A stretch of DNA of 64,000 bases, taken from assembly GCA_902363825.1 (NCBI GenBank), contig CABJBK010000001.1:186001-250000 (forward strand), in the 5' to 3' direction. This DNA comes from Lachnospiraceae bacterium (GTDB taxonomy: Bacteria > Bacillota > Clostridia > Lachnospirales > Lachnospiraceae). The notes below the pieces were generated by a model that saw only the letters and a list, made by a program, of their open reading frames with translations, did no database searches and had not been told where the DNA came from. This document shows positions 45,051 through 54,338 of the stretch, piece by piece. The position numbers and the translations under genes are program-made. Within the stretch, counting starts at the first letter, position 1; the number at the start of each line of letters is the position of its first letter.

Positions 45051-46115
45051 ATGGCAGGCAGTCACATTGCGATCCCTACGATCTTAAAGGTCGGGAAGGG
45101 AACATTAAAAAATCTTGGAAAATACATCAGATCGAACGGCATGGAGCATGCAGTCCTTTACTTTGGAAACGGGCTGATCGATATGTTCGGGCATGATGTC
45201 ATGGATTCGTTAAAAGAGGAAGGCGTTACGGTCATGGAGTACCGGGAGCTGGATTCCACAAAAATCGAAGACATCATTGAACTGGCGTTTGCGATCGAAC
45301 CGAAGGCGCAGGTCATCGTGGGCATCGGAGGCGGCAAGGTCATTGACGTTGCGAAATACGCGGCATATCTGCGCAAGCTGCCGTTCATCAGTGTACCGAC
45401 ATCCGCGTCAAGTGACGGATTTTCCAGTGCGAGCGCGTCACTGATCGTAAACGGAAGGAGAACATCCGTGCCGGCGAGACTGGCATATGGGATCGTCGTG
45501 GATACGGATATCATAAAGAGCGCACCGGAGAAGTTTTTATATTCCGGAATCGGGGATCTGGTGTCCAAGATCACGGCGCTCTATGACTGGGTATATGAAG
45601 ACCGCATGGGCTACACAACGCTCAATGACTTTGCGATGATGATCGCGAAAAAAGCCGTGAACAGTTTTGTGCGCACGCCGTTTACGGACATCCATGAGGA
45701 TCTGTTTTTGCGCGAACTGGTGGATTCTCTTGCAATGAGCGGGATCGCAAATGAGATCGCGGGCAGCAGCGCACCGACGAGCGGCAGTGAGCATCTGATC
45801 TCGCATGCACTGGATAAGACATTGGAACAGCCGATGTTACACGGCATCCAGGTCGGGGTCGCGACCTATCTGATGAGCCGGGTGCAGGATCACCGTTACA
45901 AGCGTGTCAATACGATTTTTACAGACACGGGATTCTGGGACTATGTTGCCACACTGGATATGAAGCGGGAGGATTTTGAGCGTGCGATCGATCTTGCGCC
46001 ATCCATCAAGCCGTTCCGCCATACTTATCTGCACGAGGAAAAATACCGCAGGCTGGCAAAAGAGATTCTCTGGGAAGATGAGACGTTAAAAAGAGTGTTT
46101 AAACAGGAAAAATAA
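45051..46115 (+). CDS. egsA: sn-glycerol-1-phosphate dehydrogenase (AraM/EgsA type)
   Basis: Reduces dihydroxyacetone phosphate to glycerol-1-phosphate. The 354 residues show VGIGGGKVIDVAKYAA and ISVPTSASSDGFSSASAS, the nucleotide and substrate segments of the AraM group of the iron-containing alcohol dehydrogenase superfamily; metal ligands lie in SGSEHLISH and LHGIQVG. Bacterial AraM makes the archaeal-type enantiomer, in Bacillus for heptaprenylglyceryl phosphate. The partner PcrB is not in the window, so the product's use is open. GGAGGAAAA precedes the ATG. Confidence 0.88.
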   Translation: MAGSHIAIPTILKVGKGTLKNLGKYIRSNGMEHAVLYFGNGLIDMFGHDVMDSLKEEGVTVMEYRELDSTKIEDIIELAFAIEPKAQVIVGIGGGKVIDVAKYAAYLRKLPFISVPTSASSDGFSSASASLIVNGRRTSVPARLAYGIVVDTDIIKSAPEKFLYSGIGDLVSKITALYDWVYEDRMGYTTLNDFAMMIAKKAVNSFVRTPFTDIHEDLFLRELVDSLAMSGIANEIAGSSAPTSGSEHLISHALDKTLEQPMLHGIQVGVATYLMSRVQDHRYKRVNTIFTDTGFWDYVATLDMKREDFERAIDLAPSIKPFRHTYLHEEKYRRLAKEILWEDETLKRVFKQEK

Positions 46116-46145
46116 GGCGGTTTGTCGATACGTCCATTCTATACG

Positions 46146-46195
46146 AAAAGCAGGTCATGATAAGGCTTGCTTTTCTTTCATATATCCGATATCAT
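46146..46195 (+). promoter_or_regulatory. promoter unit copy A upstream of the DUF2325-pflBA genes
   Basis: AAAAGCAG (46146) and CTTGCTTTT (46166-46174) form an inverted repeat around an 12-base gap; TTGCTT (46167-46172) serves as -35 and TATCAT (46190-46195) as -10, spacing 17. The hairpin may also serve as the egsA terminator. The same elements recur 83 bases later. Confidence 0.6.
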
Positions 46196-46228
46196 GAAAG
46201 GGAAACAGCGCAAAAGCCCCTTATTGAG

Positions 46229-46278
46229 AAAAGCAGATGAATAGTAAGCTTGCTTTTTGGAGAATTATTAGATATCAT
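46229..46278 (+). promoter_or_regulatory. promoter unit copy B upstream of the DUF2325-pflBA genes
   Basis: AAAAGCAG (46229), CTTGCTTTT (46249-46257) and GATATCAT (ending 46278) stand exactly 83 bases after the same three elements of copy A. The -35 TTGCTT and -10 TATCAT are again 17 bases apart. The spacer sequences differ, so only the functional positions are kept. Confidence 0.65.
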
Positions 46279-46286
46279 AAACTGGA

Positions 46287-46302
46287 GTTAGGAGAAACTA
46301 AT
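46287..46302 (+). promoter_or_regulatory. GTTAG-N6-CTAAT element, copy 3 (DUF2325-pfl)
   Basis: GTTAGGAGAAACTAAT begins 9 bases after the -10 box of promoter unit B, so it covers the expected transcription start region. Confidence 0.7.
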
Positions 46303-46331
46303 AAGGAATTCTATCAATAGGAGGTACATAT

Positions 46332-46625
46332 ATGAGTGTTGTTATTATAGGTGGACATGACCGCATGGTCAGTCAATATAAAAAAATCTGCAAGGAACAT
46401 AGCTGTAAGGCAAAGGTATTTACCCAGATGCCGGGAAACTTCAGAAATCAGATCGGAAGCCCGGATCTTATTATTCTGTTTACCAATACCGTATCACACA
46501 AGATGGTGAAATGTGCGGTGACAGAAGCAGAAAAATCAAATGCCGATGTGGTGAGATGCCACACCAGCAGCGGAAGTGCGCTTTGTGAGATCTTAGATGA
46601 AGCAACAGAAAGATTAGGCGCGTAA
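46332..46625 (+). CDS. DUF2325-family small protein
   Basis: A 97-residue protein with VVIIGGHDRM at the start and PDLIILFTNTVSHKMVKCAV, then CHTSSGSALCEIL: the pattern of DUF2325, a family of unknown function often near metal or redox genes. AGGAGG lies before the ATG. It follows a GTTAG-type element and is 67 bases upstream of pflB, in which gap no terminator is visible, so it may be the first gene of the pfl operon. Confidence 0.85.
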   Translation: MSVVIIGGHDRMVSQYKKICKEHSCKAKVFTQMPGNFRNQIGSPDLIILFTNTVSHKMVKCAVTEAEKSNADVVRCHTSSGSALCEILDEATERLGA

Positions 46626-46692
46626 TGAGACAGCATCGTGAAGCTTTGCTTTGCGATCATTTCATAAAAAAGAAAAAAGAAAGGATGCAGAA

Positions 46693-48945
46693 ATGAAAGA
46701 ATTTGAACAGTGGCAGGGATTTTCAGGAAGAAAATGGAAAGAAGGCGTAGATGTCAGAGACTTTATCCAGAACAACTATAAGCCTTATGACGGAGATGAG
46801 TCCTTCTTGGCAGGACCGACAGAGGCTACCGATAAATTATGGGGCAAGCTGCAGGAACTTCAGAAAGAAGAAAGAAAAAAAGGCGGCGTGCTGGATATGG
46901 AGACAGAAGTTGTCTCTTCCATTACAGCATATGGTCCGGCATACATCAGCGATGACATGAAGGATCTTGAGCAGGTTGTAGGTCTTCAGACTGACAAACC
47001 GTTAAAACGTGCATTCATGCCGTACGGCGGTATCAAGATGGCAGAGCAGTCCTGTACCATGTATGGATACAAACCAAGCGAGAAACTGCATGAGATCTTT
47101 ACCAAATATCACAAGACACATAACGAAGCAGTATTCGATGTATATACACCGGAAATGAAACTGATGCGTCACAACAAGATCTTAACCGGACTTCCGGATA
47201 CTTACGGAAGAGGAAGAATCGTAGGCGATTACCGCAGGGTTGCCCTTTATGGTATTGATTACCTGATCGAAGAAAAACAGAAAGACTTCGCAGGAACCGC
47301 AAGACGCGGCATGAGAAGCAAAGAATTCCGCCTTCGTGAGGAGATCGCAGATCAGATCCGCGCACTGCGTGGCATGAAGGAAATGGCAGCATCTTACGGA
47401 TTTGACATTTCTGAGCCGGCAAAAGACGCCAAGGAAGCATTCCAGTGGCTGTACTTCGCTTATCTTGCAGCAATCAAGACACAGAACGGTGCCGCAATGA
47501 GTGTTGGCCGTGTATCTACATTCCTTGATATCTATATCGAAAGAGATATGGCAAAGGGAACTCTGACAGAGGAAGCTGCACAGGAACTGGTTGACCACAT
47601 GACCATGAAGTTCCGTATGGTAAAATTTGCGAGAATCGAATCTTACAACCAGCTGTTCTCCGGTGACCCGGTCTGGGCTACACTTGATGTGGCAGGACTT
47701 GGTATGGACGGACGTTCCCAGGTAACAAAGACCGATTTCCGTTTCTTACATACCTTAGAGAACATGGGACCTTCTCCGGAACCGAACCTTACGGTATTAT
47801 ATTCTTCTCATCTGCCGGAAGCGTTCAAGAAATATGCTTCTCATATTTCCATCGCTACAAGCTCTATTCAGTATGAGAATGATGATGTTATGCGTCCGGT
47901 ATGGGGCGATGATTATTCTGTATGCTGCTGTGTATCCGCAACAGAGACAGGAAAAGAGATCCAGTTCTTCGGCGCGAGAGCAAACCTTGCAAAGTGTCTG
48001 CTTTACGCGATCAACGGTGGTGTGGATGAAAAGAACAAAGTCCAGGTAGGACCGGCTTACCGCCCGATCACATCCGAATATCTGGATTATGATGAAGTAA
48101 TGGAAAAATACGATGCAATGATGACATGGCTGGCTGAGACATACGTTGAGACCCTGAACATGATCCATTACATGCATGATAAATATTACTATGAAGCATC
48201 TCAGATGGCGCTCATTGATACCGATGTAAGACGTACTTTCGCAACCGGTATTGCGGGATTCTCTCATGTAGTTGATTCCTTAAGCGCGATCAAATACGCA
48301 AAAGTAAAAGTAATCCGTGACGAGAACGGACTGGCAGTTGACTATGAGACTACCGGAGACTTCCCGAAATACGGTAACGATGACGAACGTGCCGATGAGA
48401 TCGCGGTATGGCTGTTACGCACATTCATGGACAAATTAAGAAGCTGCCATACTTACCGTGATTCTGAGCCGACAACTTCCATCCTTACCATTACATCCAA
48501 CGTTGTATACGGTAAGGCAACCGGATCCCTTCCGGATGGAAGAAAAGCAGGAGAACCGTTATCTCCTGGAGCAAACCCGTCCTACGGCGCAGAGAACAAC
48601 GGACTTCTTGCTTCCTTGAACTCTGTAGCAAAACTTCCTTACGAGGAAGCATTAGACGGTATCTCCAATACACAGACCATCAACCCGGGTGCGCTCGGAC
48701 ATGATGCGGATGAACGTGTACAGAACCTCGTTCAGGTACTGGATGGTTACTTCGATCAGGGTGCGCACCACTTAAATGTCAATGTATTCGGAAAAGAAAA
48801 ACTCATTGACGCTATGGAGCATCCGGAAAAAGAAGAGTATGCAAACTTCACGATCCGTGTATCCGGTTACGCAGTTAAGTTCATCGACCTGACCAAAGAG
48901 CAGCAGATGGACGTTATCTCCAGAACCTGCCACGAGAGAATGTAA
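46693..48945 (+). CDS. pflB: formate C-acetyltransferase (pyruvate formate-lyase)
   Basis: Converts pyruvate and CoA to acetyl-CoA and formate by a glycyl radical; the main fermentation route to acetyl-CoA in anaerobes. The 750 residues carry three adjacent cysteines at 411-413 (SVCCCVS), including the catalytic pair, and the radical loop VSGYAVKF with Gly725. An in-frame TTG at 46651 is not needed; ATG at 46693 has AAGGA upstream. Codon use is that of a highly expressed gene. pflA follows after 31 bases. Confidence 0.97.
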   Translation: MKEFEQWQGFSGRKWKEGVDVRDFIQNNYKPYDGDESFLAGPTEATDKLWGKLQELQKEERKKGGVLDMETEVVSSITAYGPAYISDDMKDLEQVVGLQTDKPLKRAFMPYGGIKMAEQSCTMYGYKPSEKLHEIFTKYHKTHNEAVFDVYTPEMKLMRHNKILTGLPDTYGRGRIVGDYRRVALYGIDYLIEEKQKDFAGTARRGMRSKEFRLREEIADQIRALRGMKEMAASYGFDISEPAKDAKEAFQWLYFAYLAAIKTQNGAAMSVGRVSTFLDIYIERDMAKGTLTEEAAQELVDHMTMKFRMVKFARIESYNQLFSGDPVWATLDVAGLGMDGRSQVTKTDFRFLHTLENMGPSPEPNLTVLYSSHLPEAFKKYASHISIATSSIQYENDDVMRPVWGDDYSVCCCVSATETGKEIQFFGARANLAKCLLYAINGGVDEKNKVQVGPAYRPITSEYLDYDEVMEKYDAMMTWLAETYVETLNMIHYMHDKYYYEASQMALIDTDVRRTFATGIAGFSHVVDSLSAIKYAKVKVIRDENGLAVDYETTGDFPKYGNDDERADEIAVWLLRTFMDKLRSCHTYRDSEPTTSILTITSNVVYGKATGSLPDGRKAGEPLSPGANPSYGAENNGLLASLNSVAKLPYEEALDGISNTQTINPGALGHDADERVQNLVQVLDGYFDQGAHHLNVNVFGKEKLIDAMEHPEKEEYANFTIRVSGYAVKFIDLTKEQQMDVISRTCHERM

Positions 48946-48976
48946 GCAGAAAAGTAAAAGAAAAAGAGGAACAACT

Positions 48977-49735
48977 ATGACAGGCGAAAAGAATATAGGT
49001 TATGTCCATTCGCTTGAAAGCTTTGGTTCCGTAGATGGTCCGGGAGTCCGGTATGTGATATTTTTATCCGGCTGCGCGATGCGCTGTCAGTTCTGTCACA
49101 ATCCGGACACCTGGGACAGGAATTCCGGCACGCCCTATGAGGCTGGGGCGCTGCTGGAAAAAGCCTGTAAGTACCGCTCTTACTGGGGAAGTAAGGGCGG
49201 TATTACTGTAAGCGGAGGTGAACCGCTCCTTCAGATCGATTTTCTGACGGAGCTTTTTCGCAGGGCAAAAGAAATGGGCATTCATACCACCTTGGATACC
49301 AGCGGGAATCCCTTTACGAGGGAGGAGCCGTTTTTCTCAAAATGGCAGGAACTGATGAAGTATACAGACCTGCTTCTTTTGGACATCAAGCATATCGATG
49401 AGGAACAGCACCGGATCTTAACCGGACAGACCAACAAGAACATCCTTGACATGGCAACACTTCTGTCCGAGATGAACAAACCGGTCTGGATCCGTCATGT
49501 GCTCGTGCCGGAACGAAACGATAAGGATGAATATCTTAACCGGCTTGCGGATTTTATCCGCACCTTAAAAAATGTGGAGCGCGTAGAGGTGCTTCCTTAC
49601 CATACCCTTGGGGTATTCAAATGGGAACAGCTCGGGATCCCGTATCCATTGGAGGGGATCGATCCGCCAAGCGCGGAGCGCATCAAAAACGCAGAGACGA
49701 TCTTACATGCGGCGGCAGGTCAGAAAACGGTATAA
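48977..49735 (+). CDS. pflA: pyruvate formate-lyase activating enzyme
   Basis: A 252-residue radical-SAM enzyme that abstracts hydrogen from the PflB glycine. The cluster motif CAMRCQFCH (CxxxCxxC) lies near residue 31, after ESFGSVDGPG; TVSGGEPLLQ is the SAM-binding GGE segment. AAGAGGAA precedes the ATG. Oxygen would destroy both this enzyme and its product, in line with an anaerobic host. Confidence 0.96.
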   Translation: MTGEKNIGYVHSLESFGSVDGPGVRYVIFLSGCAMRCQFCHNPDTWDRNSGTPYEAGALLEKACKYRSYWGSKGGITVSGGEPLLQIDFLTELFRRAKEMGIHTTLDTSGNPFTREEPFFSKWQELMKYTDLLLLDIKHIDEEQHRILTGQTNKNILDMATLLSEMNKPVWIRHVLVPERNDKDEYLNRLADFIRTLKNVERVEVLPYHTLGVFKWEQLGIPYPLEGIDPPSAERIKNAETILHAAAGQKTV

Positions 49736-49764
49736 GGGCAAACGTGAAAAAGGAGGAATGATGT

Positions 49765-50013
49765 ATGATCGAGACTACAGTAGGAATAGATGGCATGCAG
49801 TGCGGAATGTGTGAGGCGCATGTAAATGACACGATCCGCGCGGCATTTCCGGTAAAGAAAGTGAGCGCTTCCCACAAGAAGGGTCAGGCAGTGATCCTTT
49901 CCGAGGAGGAGATCCCGGAGGAAGCGTTGAAAGAGGCCGTAAAGAAGATCGGCTATGAGGTGACATCCGTAAGCAGTGCGCCGTATCAGAAAAAAGGACT
50001 GTTTCACCGGTAA
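49765..50013 (+). CDS. heavy-metal-associated domain protein (CopZ-like)
   Basis: An 82-residue single HMA domain: VGIDGMQCGMCEAHVNDTI with the CxxC metal motif at about 13-16, then the usual babbab pattern ending AVKKIGYEV. A short basic tail follows. AAGGAGG lies before the ATG. It starts 29 bases after pflA and could be co-transcribed with it. The metal (Cu, Zn, other) cannot be decided. Confidence 0.85.
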   Translation: MIETTVGIDGMQCGMCEAHVNDTIRAAFPVKKVSASHKKGQAVILSEEEIPEEALKEAVKKIGYEVTSVSSAPYQKKGLFHR

Positions 50014-50059
50014 AAATTAACAGAATAACTGAAAAAAAGTATCAATTAGCTACTCCCAT

Positions 50060-50082
50060 TTTTCCGGAAAAGGTAGTATGAT
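50060..50082 (+). promoter_or_regulatory. promoter with a perfect 12-bp palindrome
   Basis: TATGAT at 50077-50082 is a good -10; the 12-mer TTTTCCGGAAAA (50060-50071) is self-complementary and occupies the -35/spacer side, where a regulator would act. No standard -35 hexamer is seen. Confidence 0.45.
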
Positions 50083-50109
50083 AAAAACAGTTACAAAACA
50101 CTAATAACT

Positions 50110-50125
50110 GTTAGAATAAACTACC
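50110..50125 (+). promoter_or_regulatory. GTTAG-N6-CTACC element, copy 4 (ABC/YgbA operon)
   Basis: GTTAGAATAAACTACC lies 24 bases before the ATG of the small gene at 50149 and about 28 bases after the -10 box. The right arm has one change, so this is the weakest of the six. Confidence 0.55.
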
Positions 50126-50148
50126 AAGAAATGGAAAGGATGAGGAAC

Positions 50149-50385
50149 ATGGCCAGATATTATCGTTTTTCAAAACCCGTATCGGATGAAGAATCCGCGG
50201 AGATCTTAAAAGAAATGCGGGATTTAGAAGACATTAAGATGGCAGAGATCACAGAGGACCGCGCATACCTGGAAGTAGAGACCCTGGATGATATTTATAG
50301 CGGAGTCATGAGCGCAGCAGTAAATATTTGCAGCAGAATCGCACATGGGTGTGAGATATCCTTTGCGAAGTTTGGGATACAGTAG
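50149..50385 (+). CDS. small hypothetical protein heading the CydDC-like operon
   Basis: A 78-residue protein that I do not recognise: an acidic N-terminal helix (DEESAEILKEMRDLED), a strand pattern similar in size to HMA folds but without a CxxC motif, and a C-terminal segment with one Cys pair apart (NICSRIAHGCEI). The ATG at 50149 is favoured by GGATGAGG; ATG 50131 is in frame. It lies between a GTTAG-type element and a terminator. Confidence 0.6.
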   Translation: MARYYRFSKPVSDEESAEILKEMRDLEDIKMAEITEDRAYLEVETLDDIYSGVMSAAVNICSRIAHGCEISFAKFGIQ

Positions 50386-50398
50386 TCAGAGACGAAGG

Positions 50399-50437
50399 AA
50401 AGTCCCGGAACATTATGCTCCGGGGCTTTCTTTCGTT
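50399..50437 (+). terminator. terminator or attenuator before the ABC pair
   Basis: AAAGTCCCGGA / TCCGGGGCTTT stem with a 9-base loop, followed by CTTTCGTTT. The T run is broken, so some readthrough into the ABC genes is likely. Confidence 0.65.
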
Positions 50438-50466
50438 TATGAGAAGAAAAATCAGGAGGAAACAGG

Positions 50467-52209
50467 ATGATGATCGACAAACGTCTGGTGGGAATGGTGC
50501 CGGACAGCAAAAAATACATTGCGGGGAATGTAGTGCTCATGTGGTGCTCCCTGGTGGCAAATATCGTTATGATGTCAGGGATCGCCTTACTGTTACAGAA
50601 ACTTTTTTTAAAAACTGCGGACAGCCGGGACATCGTTCTCTTTGCCGGTCTTGTGGCAGCAGTCAATGTGGCGCGTTATTTTCTTACGACCGGGGCAAGC
50701 CGGATGAGTTATCTGTCTGCCCGCGCGGTAAAAAAGACGCTGCGCGAACAGATTTATCAGAAGCTTTTAAAACTGGGGATGTCCTACCGGGAAGAATTAA
50801 AGACGTCCGAGATCGTGCAGGTGGCGGTTGAGGGAGTTGAGCAGCTGGAAACCTATTTCGGCGCATATCTGCCGCAGTTTTTCTATGCGATGGCAGCACC
50901 GCTCACGCTTTTTATCGTGCTGCTGCCGGTGAGTGTTCCGGCGGCGGTGCTTCTGTTTGTCTGCGTGCCGCTCATCCCGGTTGCGATCGCGCTCGTCCAG
51001 ACCTGGGCAAAGAAACTGCTGTCCGGATACTGGGATCAGTATACGGCGCTCGGAGATACGTTCCTGGAAAATCTGCAGGGGCTCACCACGTTAAAGGTTT
51101 ACCAGACGGACGGAATACGCCACGCAAAAATGAATGAGGAATCCGAAAAATTCCGGAAGATCACGATGAAGGTGCTTACCATGCAGCTGAATTCGATCAC
51201 GATCATGGACATCGTCGCATACGGCGGAGCCGCGCTTGGTATCGTTGTGGCGCTGTTGCAGTACCGTGGCGGGTATACCGGGTTTGGGGGATGTCTGCTC
51301 ATCATCCTTCTGTCTGCGGATTTCTTTCTCCCGATGCGGCAGCTTGGCAGCTTCTTCCACATTGCGATGAACGGGATGGCGGCGAGCGGAAAAATATTCC
51401 GGCTTCTGGAATTAAAAGAGGAACCGCAGGAGAAAAAACAGGAGATCCCGGATACAGAGGCGCTGATCCGGCTGGACGAGGTCTGCTTTTCCTATGAGCC
51501 GGAACGGGAGATCCTGCATGATATTTCCATGGAATTAAAACCGGGCAGCTTTACGGCAATCGTGGGAGAAAGCGGCAGTGGAAAGTCCACGCTTGCGTCC
51601 GTTTTGACCGGACAGAACAAAAGAAGGAAAGGAACGCTTACGATCGGCGGCGTGGATTTTGATGACATTTCAGAGGAAAGCAGGATGCGGCATATCACCT
51701 ACGTCAGCCACAACAGTTATCTGTTTGGCGGGACGGTGCGTGACAATCTCCTTATGGCAAAGCCGGATGCATCGGAGGAAGAACTCTGGCGGGTTTTGGA
51801 GCAGACAAAGCTCTCGGATTTCTTAAAAAGCGAGCAGGGACTGGATACCGTGCTTACCGCGCAGGCATCCAATCTCTCGGGTGGACAGCGGCAGAGACTT
51901 GCGCTTGCGCGGGCACTTTTGCATGACAGCCCGGTCTATCTGTTCGACGAGGCGACTTCCAACATCGATGTCGAGAGCGAGAATGACATTATGGAACAGA
52001 TCATTGCGCTGGCACAAAAAAAGACCGTGATCGTGATCTCACACCGGCTTGCGAATACGGTAACCGCAGACCGGATCTATGTGCTTGCGGACGGAAAACT
52101 GGCAGAGCGGGGCACACACGAAAAGCTGCTGGAAAAGCGTGGCGTGTACGCGTCACTCTGGAATACACAGCAGGCATTGGAACATATAGAAAAGGAGGAG
52201 ACGGCATGA
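50467..52209 (+). CDS. CydD-like ABC transporter (membrane-ATPase fusion)
   Basis: A 580-residue half-transporter: five or six helices (about 15-300) then an ATPase with [17 protein letters not shown] and the Walker B VYLFDEATS, and the His in ISHRLA. Its membrane domain, with LPQFFYAMAAPLTLFIVLLPVS, is like CydD, which with CydC exports thiols or moves heme in cytochrome bd assembly. No cytochrome bd genes are here, so another substrate is possible. AGGAGGAA precedes the ATG. It overlaps its partner by four bases. Confidence 0.88.
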   Translation: MMIDKRLVGMVPDSKKYIAGNVVLMWCSLVANIVMMSGIALLLQKLFLKTADSRDIVLFAGLVAAVNVARYFLTTGASRMSYLSARAVKKTLREQIYQKLLKLGMSYREELKTSEIVQVAVEGVEQLETYFGAYLPQFFYAMAAPLTLFIVLLPVSVPAAVLLFVCVPLIPVAIALVQTWAKKLLSGYWDQYTALGDTFLENLQGLTTLKVYQTDGIRHAKMNEESEKFRKITMKVLTMQLNSITIMDIVAYGGAALGIVVALLQYRGGYTGFGGCLLIILLSADFFLPMRQLGSFFHIAMNGMAASGKIFRLLELKEEPQEKKQEIPDTEALIRLDEVCFSYEPEREILHDISMELKPGSFTAIVGESGSGKSTLASVLTGQNKRRKGTLTIGGVDFDDISEESRMRHITYVSHNSYLFGGTVRDNLLMAKPDASEEELWRVLEQTKLSDFLKSEQGLDTVLTAQASNLSGGQRQRLALARALLHDSPVYLFDEATSNIDVESENDIMEQIIALAQKKTVIVISHRLANTVTADRIYVLADGKLAERGTHEKLLEKRGVYASLWNTQQALEHIEKEETA

Positions 52210-53861
52210 AAAAGAGAAGTAATATTACCGTAATGGCAAAACTGATCGGGCTGGTAAGACCGCTCACAGGATATATGATCCTTGCCATTTTCCTTGGACT
52301 GCTCGGACATCTCTGCGCGTCTTTGCTTACCGTTTTTGGCGGCTATGCGCTGCTTGGCATCGCAGGTGTTTACAAAGTTCCGACCGGTTTTGTTTTTACC
52401 CTGCTTCTGGTGTGTGCATTTGCGCGTGGATTTTTGCGCTACGGGGAACAGTCCTGTAATCATTTCATTGCGTTTAAACTGCTTGCGCTTTTGCGCAACC
52501 GTGTATTTTTTGCGCTGCGGAAGCTTAGTCCGGCGAAACTCGAAGGGCGTGACCGGGGCGACCTGATCGCGGTCATCACATCGGATATCGAACTTCTGGA
52601 AGTGTTTTACGCCCACACGATCTCTCCGGCAGTGATCGCGTTTCTCTTTACCGTGACCGCGTGTGTGTTTATCGGAAGCTTTCATCCACTGCTTGGGGTG
52701 GTCGCGCTTGTGGCGTATCTTACCGTCGGGCTTCTTGTGCCGTTTCTCTTATCAAAAGCAAACGGGGATAACGGTCTGCGCTTCCGGGAACGATCCGGCG
52801 CGTTAAGCGGCTTTGTCTTAGACAGTCTGCGCGGACTTTCGGAGACGATCCAGTACGGACAGGGAGCGGAGCGCCTGCGCCGGATGAACGAACAGACAGA
52901 CGCGCTCGCGGAGGATGAAGCGCGCATGAAGCGGCTGGCGGGACGCGGCACGGCGGTGACCGGTGCCGTGATCTTAACAGCGGATCTTGTCATGCTCGTC
53001 TGCGCGTCCTTCCTGTATCAGGGCGGGGCAGTCGGATTTGACGGAGTGCTCATCCCGACGCTTACGCTTATGAGTTCCTTTGGACCGGTGGTCGCACTGG
53101 CAAATCTCGGTAGCACATTGCAGAATACGTTTGCGGCGGGAAAACGTGTGCTTGATATTCTGGAAGAAAAACCACAGGTCGAAGAGGTAACCGGAAAAGA
53201 AAAAGTCACATTCCGGGATGCCGGGGCAGAACAGGTGACGTTTTCCTATGGATCGGAAACGATCCTTTCGGATGTCTCCTGCAAAATACCGGCAAATACC
53301 GTGACCGGGATCATCGGAAAAAGCGGAAGCGGAAAATCCACACTGTTAAAGCTGTTTTTGCGTTTCTTTGAAGTAAAACAGGGAGAGATCAAAATTTCCG
53401 GTGTGCCGGTGGCAGACATAAACACTTCGGATCTCCGCGCAATGGAGAGCTATATGACGCAGGAGACCAGTCTGTTTCATGACAGCATCGCGAATAATCT
53501 GAAGGTGGCAAAGCCGGACGCGACCGAAGAAGAGCTGACCGCGGCGTGTAAAAAAGCGTCCATCCATGATTTTATCATGAGCCTGCCAAAGGGATATGAC
53601 ACCGAAGTCGGGGAACTCGGGGATACGTTATCCGGCGGGGAAAGGCAGCGGATCGGACTTGCCAGAGTATTTTTGCATGACGCGCCGTTTATCCTGCTGG
53701 ATGAGCCGACCAGCAATCTGGACAGCTTAAATGAGGCAGTGATCTTACAGTCGCTCGCAAAAGAGCGCGGCAAAAAGACGGTGGTACTGGTGTCGCACCG
53801 GCCGTCCACCATGCGGATCGCCGACCAGGTCTATTCGGTAGAAAACGGGAGGATGAGCTGA
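52206..53861 (+). CDS. CydC-like ABC transporter (membrane-ATPase fusion)
   Basis: The second half-transporter, 551 residues, with six helices and an ATPase bearing [29 protein letters not shown] and VSHRPS. The D-loop and signature are standard, so both sites of the heterodimer may be active. ATGA overlap with the first subunit and TGATG overlap with the YgbA-like gene show tight coupling of three proteins. Confidence 0.88.
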   Translation: MKKRSNITVMAKLIGLVRPLTGYMILAIFLGLLGHLCASLLTVFGGYALLGIAGVYKVPTGFVFTLLLVCAFARGFLRYGEQSCNHFIAFKLLALLRNRVFFALRKLSPAKLEGRDRGDLIAVITSDIELLEVFYAHTISPAVIAFLFTVTACVFIGSFHPLLGVVALVAYLTVGLLVPFLLSKANGDNGLRFRERSGALSGFVLDSLRGLSETIQYGQGAERLRRMNEQTDALAEDEARMKRLAGRGTAVTGAVILTADLVMLVCASFLYQGGAVGFDGVLIPTLTLMSSFGPVVALANLGSTLQNTFAAGKRVLDILEEKPQVEEVTGKEKVTFRDAGAEQVTFSYGSETILSDVSCKIPANTVTGIIGKSGSGKSTLLKLFLRFFEVKQGEIKISGVPVADINTSDLRAMESYMTQETSLFHDSIANNLKVAKPDATEEELTAACKKASIHDFIMSLPKGYDTEVGELGDTLSGGERQRIGLARVFLHDAPFILLDEPTSNLDSLNEAVILQSLAKERGKKTVVLVSHRPSTMRIADQVYSVENGRMS

Positions 53862-54217
53862 TGCGCGATAAGGAGAGCAAGCGTGAGCGCGAAAAGAAGA
53901 TGGTTTCTGAAATGATCGCGCTTTACTGCAAAAAGAAACATCACACGAAGATCACACGAAAAAAAGACGGATCGCACAAAGAGGAGCTCTGCCCGGAATG
54001 CCTGGCACTGTCAGAGTATGCGTGCGCGCGCAGTGATAAATGTCCGTTTATGGAGACCAAGACCTTCTGCTCGAACTGCAGGGTACACTGTTATAAACCG
54101 GAAATGCGGGAAAAGATCCGTGAAGTCATGCGCTTTAGCGGGCCGAGGATGCTTTTTTATCATCCTGTTATGGCACTGCGCCATGTGATCGAAAGCAGAA
54201 AAGATGATAAAAAATAG
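53861..54217 (+). CDS. YgbA-type (nitrous-oxide-stimulated promoter family) Cys-rich protein
   Basis: A 118-residue protein with the family pattern: basic N-terminus, ALYCKKKHH, CPECLALSEYA, then KCPFMETKTFCSNCRVHCY, giving six or more metal-ligand-like cysteines, and a C-terminal GPRMLFYHPVMALRH. In Escherichia coli ygbA answers to nitrosative stress; the biochemical role is unclear. Its link with a CydDC-like transporter fits a thiol/NO or metal-stress function. Confidence 0.85.
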   Translation: MRDKESKREREKKMVSEMIALYCKKKHHTKITRKKDGSHKEELCPECLALSEYACARSDKCPFMETKTFCSNCRVHCYKPEMREKIREVMRFSGPRMLFYHPVMALRHVIESRKDDKK

Positions 54218-54266
54218 CTATTACCGTCTCTTGATTTTTCTCAGAGGTTTTGATACTCTAATCTAA

Positions 54267-54282
54267 GTTAGCAAAGACTAAC
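54267..54282 (+). promoter_or_regulatory. GTTAG-N6-CTAAC element, copy 5 (enolase)
   Basis: GTTAGCAAAGACTAAC has perfect 5-bp arms, lies 50 bases after the YgbA-type gene and 121 bases before the eno ATG. TTGATT at 54231 and TACTCT at 54254 form a weak promoter just upstream. Confidence 0.7.
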
Positions 54283-54338
54283 AAGAGAGTGTAAATCATA
54301 TGACAGACTCCGGGAGAGTAACTGCTGAATACTTTCCT

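Noticed and set aside
46116..46331. Reading the two AAAAGCA...TGCTTTT hairpins only as tandem terminators of egsA
   Set aside because: The exact 83-base register extends to a -10 hexamer beyond the hairpins, which terminators would not need.
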